Assembly (NCBI GenBank): GCA_025200525.1
Contig: CM045770.1
Coordinates: forward strand, 134,258,200-134,322,199
Reading direction: 5' to 3'
Source: Camellia lanceoleosa
Taxonomy: Eukaryota; Streptophyta; Magnoliopsida; Ericales; Theaceae
DNA: 64,000 nucleotides
In this document: positions 21,460 through 33,379 of the stretch, in pieces
How the letters are laid out: the number at the start of each line of letters is the position of its first letter
How positions within the stretch are numbered: position 1 is the first letter of the stretch
The notes under the pieces: generated by a model
Seen by the model: only the letters and a program-made list of their open reading frames with translations
Databases searched by the model: none
What the model was told of the DNA's origin: nothing
Program-made: the position numbers and the translations under genes

Positions 21460-24400
21460 ATGGTTGACGATGTTCCACACGTCGGGACTCCCCCGGATCA
21501 CGAGATGGATCCCGGGGTCGAGCTCCTCCCGTTGAGCGAGCGTCCCTTCGACCCGGCGACCTACCGCCCGGCGATCCACGTCCTACCTCCGGATGGTCTT
21601 CGCCATTTTCGTGGCTTTGACCGAGCGCTGGACTCGGAGCTTCTCCTGCGCGAGCCGATCTCTCACCTATCCTTCGGCGCTTCCGAGGTAACATTTTTTT
21701 CTCTGTTTTACTTTCTGCAATGTAGAACTGTTAACTGCCATAGCTGAATCTGTTCTTTAACTGCTTAGCTCTGATATGCTGTATACTGTAGTTGATCGCA
21801 ATCATGCTTACAACGGATATCTGTTTAAGACGGACACATGCACACACACTGCACTAGTCTCAATCACCCAAACACACGGCACACACCGTACTTCACTACA
21901 AATCTACCGACACCCGGCACTTATTTGAATCTGAAAACATATTGTACGCTGTATTTAAACTGAACCACACAAAACACGCTGACGCATCATACGTTGTAGT
22001 TCACCTACTGGCACACTATAACCCGATATCTGCTTGAATCTAAAAAAAACGTGCACACATGCACCATATCTGTATGCTGATCCTCACAAACACACTGACA
22101 CATCACAGGCCGTAGTCCACCGTAGTACACTGAAACCTGATATATGCTTGGATCTGAAAAATGTGCACACGTGCACCATGTTTACATTGCACTTACTCAA
22201 AACACGCTGACGCGTCAAACACTGTAGTCCCCTGTAAGCACACCGGCACCCGGTATCTGTTTGAATCTGAAAAACTTACACGCATGCTAGATTTGTATCG
22301 ACTTTAACATGTTTCCTCAGAACTGTACATCTCATATTGCTTCGCAACTATTCGTTTGAAAACAGGGAGATTCCCATACGATCCGCGGGTATGGGAACGT
22401 CGTGGCTCGAGATTGGTATTTGGAGCTTCCCGAGGCGGTTCGACGCATCGTGGACGAGGCGGGATTTGGTTCCTTCTGTAGGGGTCTGACCCGGCTTACT
22501 GCCTGCAGGCCTCTCCTAGCTGCCCTAGCAGAGAGGTGGTGGGACACCACCGATTCATTCCATCTATCCGCGGCGGGAGACATGACGATGACCCCTTACG
22601 ATTTCTCGGTGCTCACCGGCATCGGGGTAGGGGGTGATCCGATCCCCTTCGACACCGATATGGATGAGTGGACCACCGCTCAGATCTATTTGCTTGGCGA
22701 GGCGCCACCTCTTGCTCGTTCAAGCTTTGTCTGCTACTCCTAGTTCAAGGTGCAGTTCAGAGTGCAGCCTGCGTTGGTGGCGGCGGCTCCAATGACCGAG
22801 GCGGCCGTAGAGCAGTACGCGCGCGGCTTTTTGATGTTTTTGCTAGGGATGAACCTCTTCGCCGACCGGGCGAACACCGTGCCTCTTTGCCTACTCAGCG
22901 CACTGGTGGACGTCCGAGACATCTTGCGTTTTGATTGGGTTGGTGCGGCTCTGGCCACTCTTTACGGGTACATGAGCTCGGTCTCCCGTGGCAGCGGTTA
23001 GTTGCTCGAAGGCTACTGGCGAGCTTGGGAGGTACGCCTTCTCCTCTGCTTTACATTTCTGCTCTATACTTTCTGTATTCTGCACACTGCACACACTGTA
23101 GTCTGCTTTACACTTGCTGTATACTATACACACGGCACACACATACTCTGCTTTACACTGACTGTACACTGTTTACACAGTACACTCCGCACGATACACT
23201 ACACAACACACGGCTCTGTTATTTCTGCTTTATTCTGTATCCTGCTTTATCTGATAAACATTCTGGTATCTGTCTTGCAGTTGTGGGTTTACGCCTACTT
23301 TCCTAGGCTTGCTCCTATACCTGATGCAAAGACCCCTCTGGTCGTCCCCTTCTCACGCCGCTTTGACGGGAGGTGCGCTCGGAGGCCGCGGGAGACTTTC
23401 AGCTTCTTCCGCCGTTACTTCGACACCATCACCCTTGCTGAGGTATGTTTTACTTGCAGTTCATTTAAGTTTCACTTTTCCACTGTATATTTGCAATACC
23501 AGTAAGTAATAAACTGTATTTCAATTTTAGATCACCTGGCAGCCGTGGGCTCCTCTGCCAGCGATGATGCGGGATCGGTTTGCCGGCGCCGTTGAGACCT
23601 CGCGTTACCGGATTTTGCTGGAGGGCCCGGTTTGTCGGGCTTGGTACCTGGGCGAGCGCTTCTTGCGTCAGACCTTAGGGTTACTGGCGAATAGTCGGTG
23701 CACCCTCTGGAGCATATGAGGACACCGAAGCGTTCCTGCGTGGCGAGATGGCGGACTACACCATCGGTGGGGAGGCGAGCGGCCAGGCGGCGATTACTGA
23801 GAGTACGTCCGGACCTTCATCATGCGGCCTCTGAGCGGTGGTCACCGAGCTGAGAGAGAGAGACCTGCGGTGCCGGGCGGGAGAGTAGGAGGAGGCGTAG
23901 GAGGGCTCGAGTCATGGCGGCGAGTCGAGAGGACGGGAGGCTAGCTGGCCCGCTTTGCCTATTTCACTGTCTTTCCGAGGGTCGGATGGGGTGACCTATC
24001 AGATTCCCTTCGCCCCTCCGCCGGCTGATCACGAGTTTGTCGGTATCCCCGACTTGCCTCCGGTATGTATTACTGCATTTCTATATAGTCATTTCATTTT
24101 AGTTTATTTGATATTCCACAGAATATTGATGCATCTGATATTTTTGCAGGCTTCCTCCGAGTACACCCGGCAGTCATTGGAGATGAATGCCTCCATGGCG
24201 GGGATGTTGCAGCGGACCTTCGAGTTCCTAGCTTTTTATGGCCTTCCGGTATGTTCTCTCTGACATAGCTTCAAACCATACACAAACTGCTTCGCATAAT
24301 CTGATGCACGATACAATACTGGATACCCAGCCCTCACGGCACTTGACACACTGTATTCATACACTGCATTTTGTATTGATAAACTGCTCACGACATTCAC

Positions 24401-24796
24401 ACTCTGTATTCATACACTGCATTCTGCACTGATAAACTGCTCACGGCATTCACACTCTGTATTTTTCGTATTGATAAACTGCTTCATGTATACTGATGCA
24501 TTTGGCTTTTGTACTTTTTAGCCTCCCTTCCCGATTCCTCCAGTGGGTGGTGGCGCTCCATCTGGACCTTCCATTTCTACTCGGGATGGCAGGATATTCC
24601 CTCGCACCAGAGGAGGGCGTACTTACGCCGGGAGTAGCTCGTGGGCTCCAGTTCGAGGCTTGACGAGTTTGAGAGGCGGAGTTATCGAGGAGGAGGCAGC
24701 TCGGGCTCGGGCTCAGACAGTGACACTTCCGGTGATGCTCCTGGACTTTTGCCCAGGAAGAGGGCGAGGACAGATCCCCCGGCGCGAGGCCATTGA
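21460..24796 (+). pseudogene. Antisense plant mobile domain (PMD) gene of element B, six exons
   Basis: Encodes a PMD protein antisense to element B. Inferred exons: 21460-21687, 22366-23031, 23281-23442, 23531 to about 24061, about 24151-24249 and about 24522-24796, all with GT-AG introns. PMD hallmarks are in exon 2: LAERWWDTTDSFHL, MTMTPYDFSVLTG and YARGFLMFLLG, then an F-D-W-V-G-A-A-L-A-T-L-Y-G-Y stretch. Exon 3 has LWVYAYFPRL. Exon 6 ends in a Ser/Gly/Asp tail and a basic PRKRARTDPP. I chose the ATG at 21460 because the A copy starts at the same place; an in-frame ATG exists at 21139. Nonsense codons at 22741-22743 (TAG where A and G have TGG) and 22999-23001, frame breaks in exon 4 after 23690 and one near 24650 make this copy inactive. 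Introns 1 and 2 hold diverged tandem repeats rich in CACAC. PMD occurs in transposons and in host MAIN/MAIL1 proteins. Confidence 0.85.
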
Positions 24797-26540
24797 TGAT
24801 GCTGATGACCCAGACTTTTGCTATTTCTTTTATTTCTTTTCTTGTACTTTTCTCTTTTGTTGGTAGATAGAGTACTTTGTACTGCCGTAGGCAGATTTTT
24901 GTTTTCCTCAAACTTTGTACTTGAAAAAAGATGATATGAAATGAAACAAACTTTTTTTTTCTAAAAAAAGTGTTTACATTTGTACATATCTGCATCTTTC
25001 ATACTTTGCACTACGTTGCGTCATGTTACACCTCAAATGTAAATGATATTGATCTGTTGTCTGAGACTTGAGCAATTGTACTATAGTAATCAGGTAACCA
25101 ACCAACTAAACAGCAAACCACTCAGACAAATCACTGCTCAATCTGGATATACAGCCCATACTCTACTGGGGATTGACCTGCGTATAGCCCATAACACAGC
25201 ATTCGGTTCATTCTGCACACAGCAAACCCTGAACAAATAGCCCCAACCTGACAAGGTGGATCACAAAGCTGACACGGTTGCAGTTGAAACACACTCGGAT
25301 GTCCCAAATTTTCCCTCTCATTCTCTTGCTTTGCATGGATGTAGAGAATGGCACAGCATTCTGAGCACAAGCGATTACTTTTTGGAAGAGGATGGGTTTT
25401 CAACCGGGGTATCGAGCCTACCACAGAACACGACGAGACAGACTCAAACAAAAAAAAAAACAAAAGGCACACGACCTGACCTAAGGAGACATGCTCGGAA
25501 AAGACTCAAAGCCAAAATCAAGGTTGACAAATCAAAAGACACGACACATAGACATGTTTACAAAAAGACCTTAGATCTCGAGAAGCCAGTTCCTCCGGGT
25601 ATTATTTCCCACCCTTTCTGATTTGTGATACTCACATCGCTCGGCCCTCAGGCTCGGTTTTTCTCTCAAAAAACCTTTTCTTCACTTTTCTCTCAACTTG
25701 CTCCTCTTTATTCTTTAATCTCTCATTTTTCAATCCCTCCCCAGGGTGATTAATTGATGAATAGTAAATCGCAGATTCACGCCCAACACTGTTAGCTCAC
25801 GGCTATTTCTTCTGGTAGATAAAGTGCCTTTGCTGGCAAGTATGTTAGCGGGGGAAAGACAGAAGACCTGACTCAATCGTGCCCCTAGTTCGTCATTTTG
25901 ACCATTTTTTTTGTTTTCTAAAACAGTTTTGATAAAAAATGAGAGTTGGATTAACACACTTATTCAATTTTTGATTTGAAAATCATGCAAGTCAGGCTGT
26001 GAGCACTGAAAATTCTCCTTTTTGGGTCCAAACATGGTCCGATTTTGAAAATGAAATAGTTTTCGAGAAAATAAGTCAACCTCAGTGAAAATTTTCAAAA
26101 ACTATTTTTGTAAACAGTCAATGCTCAACAAGCGTGGAACTTACCCTCGAGATGTGCAACCTCGGATCGGAGGCAATGGAAAATTGCCCCTGGCTTAAAA
26201 AGGGGGGGGGGTAAGGCAACGAAAAGTTGCCCCTGGTTTGGACAGCAACTCAGGGCAACTTATGGCAATGCATGGCAACGGAAAGTTGCCCCTTGTTTGG
26301 ATGATGCCGCGGCATTTCGTAAGCCAGTCCTTGTTGATGACGATCGGACCCTCGGGCGCGGAGGAGTCGAAGATGGTTTGAATCAATATATGGACACGGT
26401 CGCCTGGAAGGTGTTGGCGGTTTGGCTTCAAGAGGAAGTTAATCACGTAGTCCTGGGTTGCTGCAATCGAGACATTGGATTCGGAGGAGGCACAATTGAT
26501 CAAAACCATGACATGGACTGAGACGCTATGGAAGCGTTGG
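24797..26540. other. Non-coding region between the PMD gene and the post-pol spacer of B
   Basis: No DUF7745-like gene is found here, although A and G have one in this position. About 25960-26180, inverted, resembles 9650-9800 of A (tracts around TTGATTTTTCTC and CATTTTTGGACC). A GGCAATGGAAAATTGCCCC phrase is repeated three times (26174-26295). The ORFs of up to 121 codons here show no family resemblance. Confidence 0.6.
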
Positions 26541-26890
26541 GGGCTGGACTTCAGGATGAAGTTGCCTACGTATCCCAAACATGGGAATCAAGCCTTACGT
26601 AGTTCCGGTTAAGGTACGCTCGGGTATTTTAACCTTCACTCTTTAGGCTCTAGCTTTTGCCAAGGTGCCCAATGCGGGTTTTCGACCTTGCGAGCTATGT
26701 TTTTCTTTTTCATTCTTTTTCTTTTCTTTTCTTTTACATTTCTTTTCTTTCTTTTCTTTTTCTATTCTTTGTTCTTTTCTTTTCTTTTTTTGCTTCTTTT
26801 GTATTTTTCTTTTTTCTTTTCTTTTTTCTTTGCTCTAATTTTTGCCTGGGCCGCCCTTCCGGGTTTTCAGCCCAGCGAGCCTCTCAAAGG
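26540..26890 (-). other. Conserved post-pol spacer of B with expanded GAAAA purine tract
   Basis: On the minus strand it contains GGCTCGCTGGGC, GAAAACCCGGAAGGGCGGCC, AAATTAGAGC and later GTTGCCTACGTATCCC-like sequence in inverse, as after pol in A and G. Between them a tract of about 150 bp (26698-26838) is almost pure C/T on the plus strand, mainly TTTTC. A has only a short A-rich run here and G a slightly longer GAAAAAAG run. It is a microsatellite-like expansion specific to B. Confidence 0.7.
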
Positions 26891-27088
26891 GTAAAAGTGT
26901 AGCAAGCCCATGCCAAATGGTTTTGAGTTTGAAGCCTCTCTGTATCCAAGAGAGTGACTGTGGTGTTGATTTGCAGAAGAATCCATCACGGTTGCTTCAT
27001 GAGCCTTGCCTGGTGGGATCTGATCTCCTTGATCTAACTTTGACGCCTCTTGCTCGAAGGCTGCCTCAAAATGGGCCACACAGGCGTT

Positions 27089-27325
27089 TCATGGTACTGA
27101 ACGTTTTGAACGGATCCCGGGTTTGAAACAGATGATTTGAATCTTGAGACCGAGAGCGATCCTGCACAATCTCAATCTCAAGCGGTTCCACACGGTCTTC
27201 ATAAGGCACAAGACATTTCGTTTTTGAAAGTTTTTAAGAAAGCGACAAATCATTCGCGTTGAAGATAGTGTGGAACCAGTCTGGATCGAACCAGGATCCT
27301 TCTCAGTACTCACGCCGACAAGCAT
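27089..27325 (-). pseudogene. Pol remnant of element B (segment upstream of RT)
   Basis: On the minus strand, translations in shifting frames match the stretch of A pol just before RT: KDPGSIQTGSTLSS here against KDPRLVQIGSTLSS in A (about 6028-6066), followed by a frame-shifted FLKNF and an MKTVW that aligns with the YEDMP region by nucleotide sequence. Nothing of RT, RNase H or integrase follows; sequence jumps to the post-pol spacer. B therefore carries a deletion of roughly 3 kb of pol. Confidence 0.7.
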
Positions 27326-27912
27326 GATTTCATTCTTTAAAAGCTTAGCAGGCCTCTCTTTCTCTCAAAATGATCAAAATTTTACAAAACCCGAGGAATT
27401 ACTTCATTTTCGTTTTCATCACCACAGTGTTCGAAAAAGGGGTTTTACGAAAAAGTTAGGTCATTACGACGATGTTTAAGGCACAAGAGAGTAGGCGAAA
27501 TGCACTTTCGTTCTACTCACATCCTCTGGCACGGTTGATTCGAACAGCAACAAATACGGCACATGATAGCCACAGCTGTTTCATTCAGATTTGTTGGTAT
27601 AACTGGCTTCTTGGCAGCAAACAGGCTCAAAAAGCAAAAGCAACTAATTACGAGACAAAACGGTGTTTGAGGCAACAACCCTGAAATCACCTGGTATTCT
27701 ATACAAGAGGGACTGACTCATTACAAAAAGACAGACCCATAAACAAAAGGACTGACTCAAGACAATGAGGCATACTCAAAACAAAATAAAAGACTGACTC
27801 GACACCCAAGTCAGGATTTACAAAACTAGCATTGGCAGGTGCTCAAAAATGCGTGCCAAACGCCACATCAAAAAATGTACCAGACATGGCCCGCAGGCGA
27901 TTCACCTTCTGA
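27326..27912 (-). other. Gap between gag and pol remnants of B
   Basis: Low-complexity, non-coding sequence with several GACTGACTC phrases (27711-27800). Protease would be expected here in a complete Tat element. I cannot recognise a DTG or DSG motif in any frame. Confidence 0.5.
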
Positions 27913-28906
27913 TTACATACTTGCAGTGTCTGTATCCTCAAAATCCAACAACTGAGTGGTGACGGACTTTGCTGAGGTAGGCGGGAGGATAACCTCGTTG
28001 TTAATCAAATCTTGCACCTCGTCTTGGGGCGAAACAATTATCGCGCATGGCGGTCTATTGATGATGTACGCCTGACTGAGAAGCATCATGCGTGGCGGGG
28101 AGATTCTTCGGGAGGGGCCGAGGCTCCAGGGGTTTAAGGTGTCCCCTCTCGGCAAGGATTTGGAGTGCCTTGGATAATGGCATGTAAAGAGCATGGAAGA
28201 CCCTGCGCCCTCGGGGTAGGTACTTTGGAGTCTGAGCACTCTTGCTAGATGCACTAGCGAACGGATCGGCGGGTGCGGCCTTGGGTTTCTGATCCTTTCC
28301 GGATGCAAGGCTGGGAGCGGGAAGAACTGTCTTGGCATGACGGGGCCTATCCCGATTCTCTGATTGACTGGGATTGCCCTCAAGCGGAGTGGGGAAAGCA
28401 TCCTCCACAGCTTTTGACATAACTGCGGATATCTGTTGCTTGTTTATTCCCCCGGCTTTCAAAGCCTCTACTGCCCACAGCAGTTGTTCGATGGGGTCGG
28501 CATCTGCCTTCATCTTGCCTTTGTCTCTGGCCTCGGCCTGATCTAGAACTTGGTTTGCTGCGTCGTTATCATAGCTAGAGGTCATCTCCGGTTGGCTGAG
28601 TTCAATTACAATTCGTCCCAGTAGCGGGGGCTATTGGGGTATAAAGCCTCCGGCATATGGTGCAGCTGGTGGCGAAACAGACATTCCATAGGCGAGATCC
28701 GCCACGGATCTTTGAAGATCACCTATCATTCCCATTAATTCAAATGTGGTGGGCTCGCGAGCCTGATATAGTTGAGGAGTCCAAATTGGATGTGCGGCAG
28801 GCGACCTAGGTGGATGCGGCATGTCAACAGTAGTCTCATCCTGTGGGGTAATTCCTTGGCTCAATGCGGCCGTCATGACCACAATCTCTTCTGAGTTTTG
28901 CGTCAT
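27913..28906 (-). pseudogene. gag: Gag remnant of element B
   Basis: Reading the minus strand from an ATG at 28906, the first part gives a Pro-rich N-terminus and MIGDLQRSVADLAYGM, then a TAG at 28633-28631. A second piece (28585-28055) has KADPIEQLL-like sequence, a Pro/Lys-rich linker and GHLKPLEPRPLP, which is typical of the Gag region before the zinc knuckle in Tat elements. A frame shift later, a third piece has DEVQDLINNEVI and TTQLLDF, the usual end of Gag. The capsid core of PF03732 is missing between the first two pieces and the CCHC knuckle is degenerate. It should have encoded the structural protein of the virus-like particle. Confidence 0.75.
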
Positions 28907-29603
28907 GTTCAGTTCTGCCTCAGCAAGAAGAAGACACTAGCTATTCTAGATCGACCCTCTGGATTTCTGAACTGAAACAGAAAACAAGCAGTATTTCAGC
29001 CCCAAACAGATCAAACACGGATGCGTGGATAAGCGCATTTCTACTATCGATCCTTGTTCCCGAAATCACTACTCCCAAATCTGAATCGATTCTTAAAATA
29101 TCGATTCTTAAAATCAAATCTTGGTGCCCTCAGGCCGGATACCCAAACTTGCAAACTAGTATATGCATTCCCTGTAGAGATACACTCTAAAAGCACATAG
29201 CAAGTAAGAGAGAGCCAAAACACCCCTATGTTGGGGTAGGGTTTTCCTGTCCTATTTTGTCAGGAGCTAGGGCTTCACTACGTACGCAGCGGTTTCAAAC
29301 AACCTATATCGGGTAAGCAACCTGTCCTAATTTGGAATGGTCACTATGGATCCGAATATGCACTAGGTCGAATGGTCAAAAAGGGTGCCCCGGTAAAACC
29401 GGGGTTTGTGTTCCCATACTGGCAGAGCCCGTAACCGGTCAGCCTTATGGTCATGCCTTGACAAGACAAGCCTCCAGCAAACCGCTCAGGAATAGCAGAT
29501 GGCCAACACGGTGTCCTAGGCGCACCAATGCACATGCAATGCAAAGAAACACATAAGTGTAGTCAAAAACGGATATCACGAGTTCGAGTCAAGCTCTCTA
29601 AAC
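28907..29603 (-). other. 5' leader of element B
   Basis: Non-coding stretch between the PBS and the gag remnant. It contains a near-palindromic CCGGTAAAACCGGGG at about 29391-29405 and no ORF with family resemblance. By position it is the packaging and translation leader of the sense RNA. Confidence 0.6.
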
Positions 29604-29620
29604 TCCCAGCAGAGTCGCCA
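29604..29620 (-). other. Primer binding site of element B
   Basis: On the minus strand TGGCGACTCTGCTGGGA, five bases (GTTTC) after the LTR end TGTTACA. Its complement ends in CCA as a tRNA 3' end must. From memory, Tat/Ogre elements are primed by tRNA-Arg; I cannot match the exact tRNA here. Confidence 0.85.
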
Positions 29621-29625
29621 GAAAC

Positions 29626-32600
29626 TGTAACAGGCCCGCGAGGGAACTCACGGGTTACAGTTCGGACTCAATTTGTGTCATGGTTCTAAATCTGAACCAA
29701 AGAGTCCAAATCCGGCAAACCGTTTTGAGAAAAACAAATTTTTGAAAAGTAGTGCCAAACATGGACTGCTTTGCCAGATTACAGAGTCGCCACCTAAATA
29801 TTTTTAAAATGGGAAATTTAGGAAACCCTGATTCGGTGCCGAAGGCCACATGTCCGTCATCACCAAAGTGGTCTTGGCTCGGGAGCTTGGGTACGATCGG
29901 GGAAGGTCAGCTATGAGCACCCCCTTTCGCCCGGTCCGAAGACCGGCCTCTACTAACCGTGATATCCGTTTTTGAAAACATTACATGCTCTTATTCCAAT
30001 TATTAGCCTAGAATTACTATATTATGCGCGCAGCAAACAAGTATAGACTAGATTGCCTAATTTGGAAATAAACATTGCATATCCGTTCGTTTTGAAAGCG
30101 TTTCGGAATTTGCTACTCGCAAGTAGGCTAAAACACGGATTTCAATGAGTTTTCCAACTCAAGCAATCCAACCTCCACCCACAGGCATTCAAACAGTTTA
30201 TCTCACATAAGCACTTAGTCCGCATGGTAAGCATACTGTTATGGCAACATTCACACGCATGCGATATGCTAAAGCATAAATACTTACATTGTACTCCGTG
30301 CCAAAACAGTAAACTTAGTTAGCAAACATGCATGTCCTAGTTCATGTTAAATGGCTAATGCAACACAGGCGAAGATGCAATTTAGAGTAGGCTCGGCTAA
30401 CTCTAGAGATGGCATGTGAAATGCAGTCATTCGGTGCATGTATTCAAGTTAGATTTGAAAATACAATGCGGTTTGTATGATGTACCGAGCCCGGTGCATG
30501 TCAACAAATGCATGGATGCACACATGCATTGCATAAGGTATGCTAAAATAGACGTGCCCTAATCTACCATCATAAGCAGGTAAATAAAAGGGAGAAAGAA
30601 GTAGGGGTTGGAAGACATGCACACACCCACGCACACTCATTACAGATTTGCCCTTGCTCGGAGGGACCAAAAGAATAATACAAATAATTAACTACGCAAG
30701 CTAATTAAATATTACAAATTAATTAAATTAACAAATTAATAAATCTAAGGAAACAGTAAACTGCCTCGGGGCGAGGGCTCAATGTACGCGAGCTTGGATT
30801 CCGCTCGGAATTGCACTGCCATGCCTAGATTGCCTCTGTTTTCCCTTCTTTGCTTCTCTGAAAACTTCCAAAGTCTCAGAATCAGTTCTAAAGGCACTGG
30901 GGGGTATCACCGGCTGAGGGGAAACACTACCGGCTGAAGTATGTGGCCACCGGCACAAAATTCATCCATCGGCCATAAGTTGACTGCCGGTCGGCACTAA
31001 AAACTGCCGGCCGGCACTGAATGTCTGCAGAACCTGCAACTCACAGCAGCAGAGGGCAAAAACTTGCATGGCAATGTAATTCCAACAATGTGTGCATCAA
31101 TCATGCCCCTTATCATATTTGTGACTCAAAGGGACATGTGCCTCGATTCTCGGGCCACCAATCACGCATTTCCATGCATGATGGCCCAAAGAACCAAATG
31201 TGCACTTTCAATTTCAAATGCATGCAAACCATATAAACAAACAAGGGTACCAAACCTCTATCATGTTTATCTCAAGAGGCCTAGCATGCATGTGAATGCA
31301 ATGAAATCCTAAGCATGTTGGCTAGCATGCAATATGGACAATGCAAGGCACTTGTGTAAGCATACAAGCCAACATGTAAGGCAAGCATGCAAACCAAATA
31401 AAAGGTAGACTTAAACATGATCTAGGCAACTCTAACTAGGCCTAAAATCAGTAGCCAAAATGCTAAGTATGAGAGCTAAATATACATGCATATGTACACA
31501 TGTTAAGGCACACAACTTAGGCATTAAACAAACCACTCTCAAGCACACTTGAAAGGAGATAACATGGATGATTAGCATGCAACATGAGCTCTAAAATTAT
31601 GTCAAAGTGTGGTGCTAAACCAACTCAAGATAGGCCAAACAAAGCATGCAAATGGTCCAAGACTTAAAGCAAGTCAATGAGGCATTGGACTATACTTATG
31701 CAAGACAATTATGGCATGCATCAAACAACTAAAAATAGGATTTTGGCATGTTAAAACAAAGCCAAAAGGCTACTTAGATGGCATCTAAGAGGCTTGATAC
31801 CAAAGGCATGCACAATGGCCAAAACATGGAGCATTCAATACATGCTTTTAAAGCATTAAAGAAGCAACTAAGGCAAGCATATAAGCACACCAAAGGGACT
31901 GAAATGACATGCTAGATGGTTCCAAACCACCGAAATGATACAAGAAACACAAGCTACACATGCACATACTTGAGGCGTACAAGCCCGACAAGCCACAAAT
32001 GCAAAGGAGCTATATTAAACGTGCCAAAATCAATCCAAACGACCATGGACAGACCTAAAGCATGGCAAAATAAGCACAAAACATTCATAAGTCTAAGCCT
32101 AAATCATGCTCAAATAATGGCTAACAACCTAAGGTATGTTAAGGCAATACAAGGCATTACATGGCAACTATGCTAAGCATGCATAAGGGACCAAAACCAA
32201 CACATAGCAATGTTAAATCATGATATCCTAAGCATGAATACCAGTCCATACATGCTCAACACACACTCAAGCACAATGCTCCCTCAAGAGGTAAAACTTG
32301 CCCTTTTCAAGGACAACAAGAAGAGGGGGTGACCCTCTCCTTCTTAGGACTTTAAGGCATCATCTTCACCACTGAAATCCCTTAAGATTTCAGTGGTGAA
32401 GAGACCCAAACACCAAAATCCTGGATCTCAACAAAATAGCACAAAATGAGGCCTTTTCAAGGCCTAAGAGGGTTCAAACCTCCCCAAAGCACAAAACACT
32501 CTTAACCAACAATAAAGAGGACTAAAAAATAGAACTTTTTTGTATTAAACACCAAGCACAAAAACAGTTCAAAGATAGGTAAAAATGGAGTGCAAGAATG

Positions 32601-33379
32601 GGGTAAAAAGGGGTAGTTTTGTTACCCTTGTAGACCTCTTCACAAATGTTGATGTTGTTGCTTCCTTAAGCTCAAATCCAACCAAAAACTTCAAGAACCA
32701 GCCCTTAGAACCTCAGTAACCAAAGGAAGGTGAAACACTAGGTGCTTGTGTGCAATAATGTGGACTAAAGCACCTAGTGTACAAACAAGAGAGAAAAAGA
32801 GAGATAGGATAGATATAGAATTCAAACCCTAAAACCAGAGCTTCTTCTCTGTCTTTTCTCTCCAAAAATGTCTAATTTTGCTAACCCTAAGCCAAGAGAA
32901 GAGAGCCTTCTCTTATAAGCAACAAAGCTTACAAGCTAAGCCAAAACAAGACTCATCCCTCTATACACGTGTATGGAGGGGAAACAAATGCAAGACAGCT
33001 GCCTTAAAATATCTCAAAAAGCAACTTCACAGTAGTCGGCAGGGCAAAATTGTCATTTTGACAAAATTGACTGCCGACCGGCACAAAAGAGTGCCGACTG
33101 GCACAATATAGTGCCGGTGGAAAGAAAAACCAGCCGGTGGCCTCTAGCTAGTGCCGGTGGTGTGTGGGGATGCCTCAAAAGGCATTCCCTGCCCTTCCAA
33201 GGCAAAACACAAGTGTTTGGTGCAAAACCTGATAGAAAACAGTCGAGTTCGGAGATCCTGAGGCAAGGCGCGTAGCCGAGAACTCCGGGAACTCCAAACG
33301 AACACAAACATGGATAATCACCGAGTGTTCAAGCGGTGACGTCCAGGTCTTGAGGACGGTCAAAAATGGGATGTCTACA
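29626..33379 (-). mobile_element. 5' LTR of element B
   Basis: 3754 bp, a near-identical partner of 13894-17641. It drives transcription of B leftwards. It carries the same arrays (about 30910-31020 and 33074-33158), G-box (32966-32971), TATA box (32913-32918) and stem-loop (32364-32401). One visible difference is near 31006-31020, where this copy has CTGCCGGCCGGCAC and the 3' LTR has a shorter CGCCGGTAAATC. Confidence 0.95.

Larger units (their letters stand above)
13894..33379 (-). mobile_element. Complete non-autonomous Tat-type element B, 19.5 kb
   Basis: Minus-strand element with two near-identical LTRs (13894-17641 and 29626-33379), a PBS at 29604-29620, a polypurine tract at 17646-17654 and ATAGG duplications. 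In sense order it has a leader, a gag remnant without the capsid core, a short pre-RT pol remnant, a conserved post-pol spacer, an antisense PMD gene, minisatellites and the PPT. RT, both RNase H domains and integrase are absent, so it must move with enzymes from related autonomous copies such as A. The high similarity of its LTRs and its position inside LTR C make it the youngest insertion for which order can be established. Confidence 0.95.

Noticed and set aside
25043..25621. ORFs of 65 and 121 codons downstream of the B PMD gene as a third antisense gene
   Set aside because: No similarity to the DUF7745-like genes that occupy this place in A and G, and no splice-compatible partner exons.
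26657..26902. Phe/Leu-rich plus-strand ORFs as membrane proteins
   Set aside because: They are translations of the TTTTC pyrimidine tract in the post-pol spacer of B.
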